A stretch of DNA of 10,130 nt, taken from Euperipatoides rowelli. Taxonomy: Eukaryota; Onychophora; Udeonychophora; Euonychophora; Peripatopsidae. The position numbers and the translations under genes were made by a program. The notes below the pieces were generated by a model, which did not search any database, was not told where the DNA came from, and saw nothing but the letters and a program-made list of their open reading frames with translations. How positions within the stretch are numbered: position 1 is the first letter of the stretch; the number at the start of each line of letters is the position of its first letter. The stretch lies in NCBI GenBank assembly GCA_003024985.2, contig PXIH01S0048082.1. The stretch is one strand, 5' to 3'. Of this stretch, positions 8,466-10,130 are shown in pieces.

Positions 8466-8927
8466 CTTGCTGATTGTGATCGAATGTTGATTGATTGGAT
8501 GTCCAAAGAATATTTTCATATGTCTTATGAACTTTTATCTATTGATTTACTTACACTGTTGAGAAAGAACTGCGCTCTACATCACTTAGTAGCTCAAGGG
8601 CATAAAATTGAAGATTTCAAATTTTCAAACTGACACCAAATAAGTAATATTTTTACACTTACCTAGGTGTAATGATTGTTATTAATCAAAAATATACCTA
8701 TTAATGAACATTTCCAAGCATTTAAATTGTTAAAAATATTGGTATATTTTTTGTAATCGTATATTTAATAGGGTACATTAGTATGACATTTTTGAAGGGG
8801 TCAANGGGTACGGTCGANCTTTGACAGATATCTCCTTACAGTTATAGTAAATCAACAGTTTAAAGGTTATATGACATATGAAAATATTCTTTAGACATCC
8901 AATGAAATTTGGATCACAATCAACAAG
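8466..8927. mobile_element. Foldback (long inverted repeat) element, MITE-like
   Basis: Left arm 8466-8562 and right arm 8839-8927 are imperfect reverse complements. Both outer ends read CTTG(C/T)TGATTGTGATC, and the longest perfect match is 20 bp (8505-8524 with 8873-8892). The right arm lacks a few bases present in the left near 8488. The 276-bp middle has smaller inverted motifs (8687-8698 with 8741-8753) and two N bases. No transposase frame is present and no clear target-site duplication was seen. It is best described as a non-autonomous foldback or MITE-like element, or a local inverted duplication. The 77-residue plus-strand frame at 8400-8633 merely runs through the left arm. Confidence 0.75.
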
Positions 8928-9450
8928 GTTAGATCAAGACAGATTTGTAAGCAGGCTAGCCATTCGCTACCTCTCTGGCCGCACTTCATAGACTACAATA
9001 CCGGGTAGGAACATAAATAGAAAATCGCTCATAGATTTTTTTTTAGTAGAGTTAGAAACTTCTTTTTTTTTTTGGCTCAAATCTCACAACCTTTTTCTAT
9101 AAAGCCAAATAAGTGGTTTTAATTATATTAATCAGGAGATTTTTAAAACCACCGATCTTTAGACCCTACTTTTTAAATACACTCGTGTTCAGCACCCCTA
9201 TCGACCATCCTGAAATAATTAACATAGGAAAATGCTATTGACGGATTAGGTAATTTTACCATCTCTGGGATTCTTTAAAATACTTAATATTAAACTATTT
9301 TTAACAGGGAAAAAAACTACAGGGTTTATTAAAGACATATTAAACTATATAAAAACAATAAAAAAAAATTCATTCAATTATTTTCTCAGATATGAGATTA
9401 GTTTTCAGAAAGCAAAAATCGGCAACTCCAATCCGGTTCACTGTATATAT
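8928..9450. other. Unassigned A+T-rich sequence, no gene established
   Basis: This stretch has T runs at 9030-9072 and short inverted repeats: TTTGGCT/AGCCAAA (9071-9077 with 9103-9109) and GTGGTTTTAA/TTAAAACCAC (9113-9122 with 9143-9152, perfect 10 bp). The part at 8941-9005 is less A+T-rich than its surroundings, but I could not match it to a tRNA, SINE or protein. A stop-to-stop open frame without ATG starts at 9250 and runs through the next hairpin. Confidence 0.4.
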
Positions 9451-9495
9451 GTTGGAAACCAATTTTGGCCGATTCAGCCAAAATTGGTTTCCAAC
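9451..9495. repeat. Perfect 19-bp inverted repeat with 7-nt loop
   Basis: Arm 9451-9469 (GTTGGAAACCAATTTTGGC) is the exact reverse complement of 9477-9495; the loop is CGATTCA. Pairing stops at once outside the arms apart from a possible G-U. The stem is shorter than a typical animal pre-miRNA and, unlike one, has no mismatch. It could be the core of a small foldback element, a cruciform-prone site or a structured RNA. Confidence 0.85.
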
Positions 9496-9516
9496 GGTGC
9501 TGGTACATTAAGATAA

Positions 9517-10031
9517 AACAAGTGCACAACCCAATTTAATTACACTTGGAAAAAGAAAAAACAAAAGGACTGGAACGAGGGAAGGCGACACTAAGTTGCA
9601 CAAACGCACAGAACAACAGTATGAAATAATTAGCACTTGTTAAAAATTAAGACAATCATACATTTCAACAGAAACACTTAGTTTAAATTAAAGTTGTTTA
9701 ACATGAAAAATAGTTTCAAATTCACATATTTAAATATTAAATACTTTTTCAGACCATTACGATGTCAAATGCGAAAAGCAGACTAAAACACAAATACAAC
9801 AATTCAAAGGTAAAATTCAAATTAAATTCAGATTTTAAAATAAATTTAAACATCGATCAAAACATCGTAAACATATTAAAAGAACAAATTAAATTAAAAT
9901 TGACATGTCCAAAACTAATTTAAAACTCAGGCAAAAACAATATAAATTAAATGGAATGGAATGAATGTATTATATTTACTTGTTAAGATTAAATTCAAAT
10001 GTATCATTGATGTTAGATTGACAGGTAGCGA
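9517..10031. other. Unassigned A-rich sequence, no gene established
   Basis: The plus strand is rich in A with scattered AAATT motifs. One exon-like segment (9753-9809) lies between TACTTTTTCAG and GGTAAAA; it is open in two frames but matches nothing I know, and its frame-0 peptide is not the continuation of the FH2 domain. I see no other feature. Confidence 0.4.
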
Positions 10032-10060
10032 AACACTAATTGGTGAGGGCCAATAGTGTT
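10032..10060. repeat. 11-bp inverted repeat with one bulged A
   Basis: AACACTAATTGG (10032-10043) pairs with CCAATAGTGTT (10050-10060) around TGAGGG, leaving one A unpaired. It is a short stem of unknown role near the right edge; a terminator, riboswitch or RNA gene cannot be claimed. Confidence 0.6.
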
Positions 10061-10130
10061 GAATACAAAACTTATAAAAATTTGAAATAAAAATAAGGAA
10101 GAAATTATTTCATTTCTTCTTTAGTAAATG

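Noticed and set aside
8400-8633. 77-residue plus-strand frame with a hydrophobic stretch
   Set aside because: It runs across the LINE endonuclease remnant (antisense) and through the foldback's left arm. No homology is recognised and the hydrophobic stretch is translated A+T-rich DNA.
8926-9005. Possible tRNA-derived SINE or tRNA gene in the less A+T-rich patch
   Set aside because: No convincing A box and B box pair and no cloverleaf could be formed on either strand.
8963-10032. Shared 9-mer TTCGCTACC (8963-8971) and GGTAGCGAA (10024-10032) as possible inverted terminal repeats of a 1-kb element
   Set aside because: Beyond about 13 bases with a mismatch the flanks do not match, so this is within chance for a window this size.

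Overview
The window is A+T-rich eukaryotic DNA, almost certainly from an animal. The evidence is one spliced coding exon of a formin FH2 domain at the left edge, a decayed non-LTR retrotransposon of the L1/Tx1 type, several kilobases of GATG/GATA simple-sequence satellite, and no compact bacterial gene layout. The species cannot be fixed from this sequence; a lophotrochozoan or another non-vertebrate metazoan is a guess. Three N bases (2021, 8805, 8818) point to a draft assembly.

Layout, left to right. At 40-142 there is one internal exon of a formin (FHDC1/INF2-type FH2), bounded by a good acceptor and donor. A perfect 11-bp hairpin lies just after the donor. From 143 to about 1535 the sequence is intron-like. 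It holds a 120-bp pyrimidine tract ending in (TC)11 and a run of 14 G. From about 1536 to 4921 (3.4 kb) runs a strand-asymmetric tetranucleotide-derived array. Its left half is GATG-rich and its right half GATA/GACA-rich. Inside it are local higher-order repeats of 14, 15, 16, 42 and 58 bp. A 251-bp perfect tandem duplication carries a single N exactly at its junction, so it is probably an assembly artefact.

From about 4922 to 8465, on the minus strand, lies a dead LINE. Endonuclease, reverse transcriptase and C-terminal segments follow in the right order but are spread over several frames with stops. Its 3' end (a T run on the plus strand) abuts the satellite. At 8466-8927 there is a foldback element with roughly 90-bp inverted arms, starting where the recognisable LINE ends. 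From 8928 to 10130 there is non-repetitive A+T-rich sequence with a perfect 19-bp hairpin, two weaker hairpins, an 88-codon open frame without ATG and a weak exon candidate. None of these can be assigned to a gene.

No RNA gene, CRISPR array, operon or intact mobile-element gene was seen. The only host coding sequence I can support is the formin exon. The rest reads as intron and/or flanking DNA filled with repeats. No new functional system is evident. The most useful observations are the 251-bp duplication around an N, the 14-bp unit whose variable dinucleotide is CG, TG or CA (a methyl-CpG decay signature), the 58-bp higher-order repeat, the LINE/satellite and LINE/foldback junctions, and the perfect hairpin at 9451-9495.
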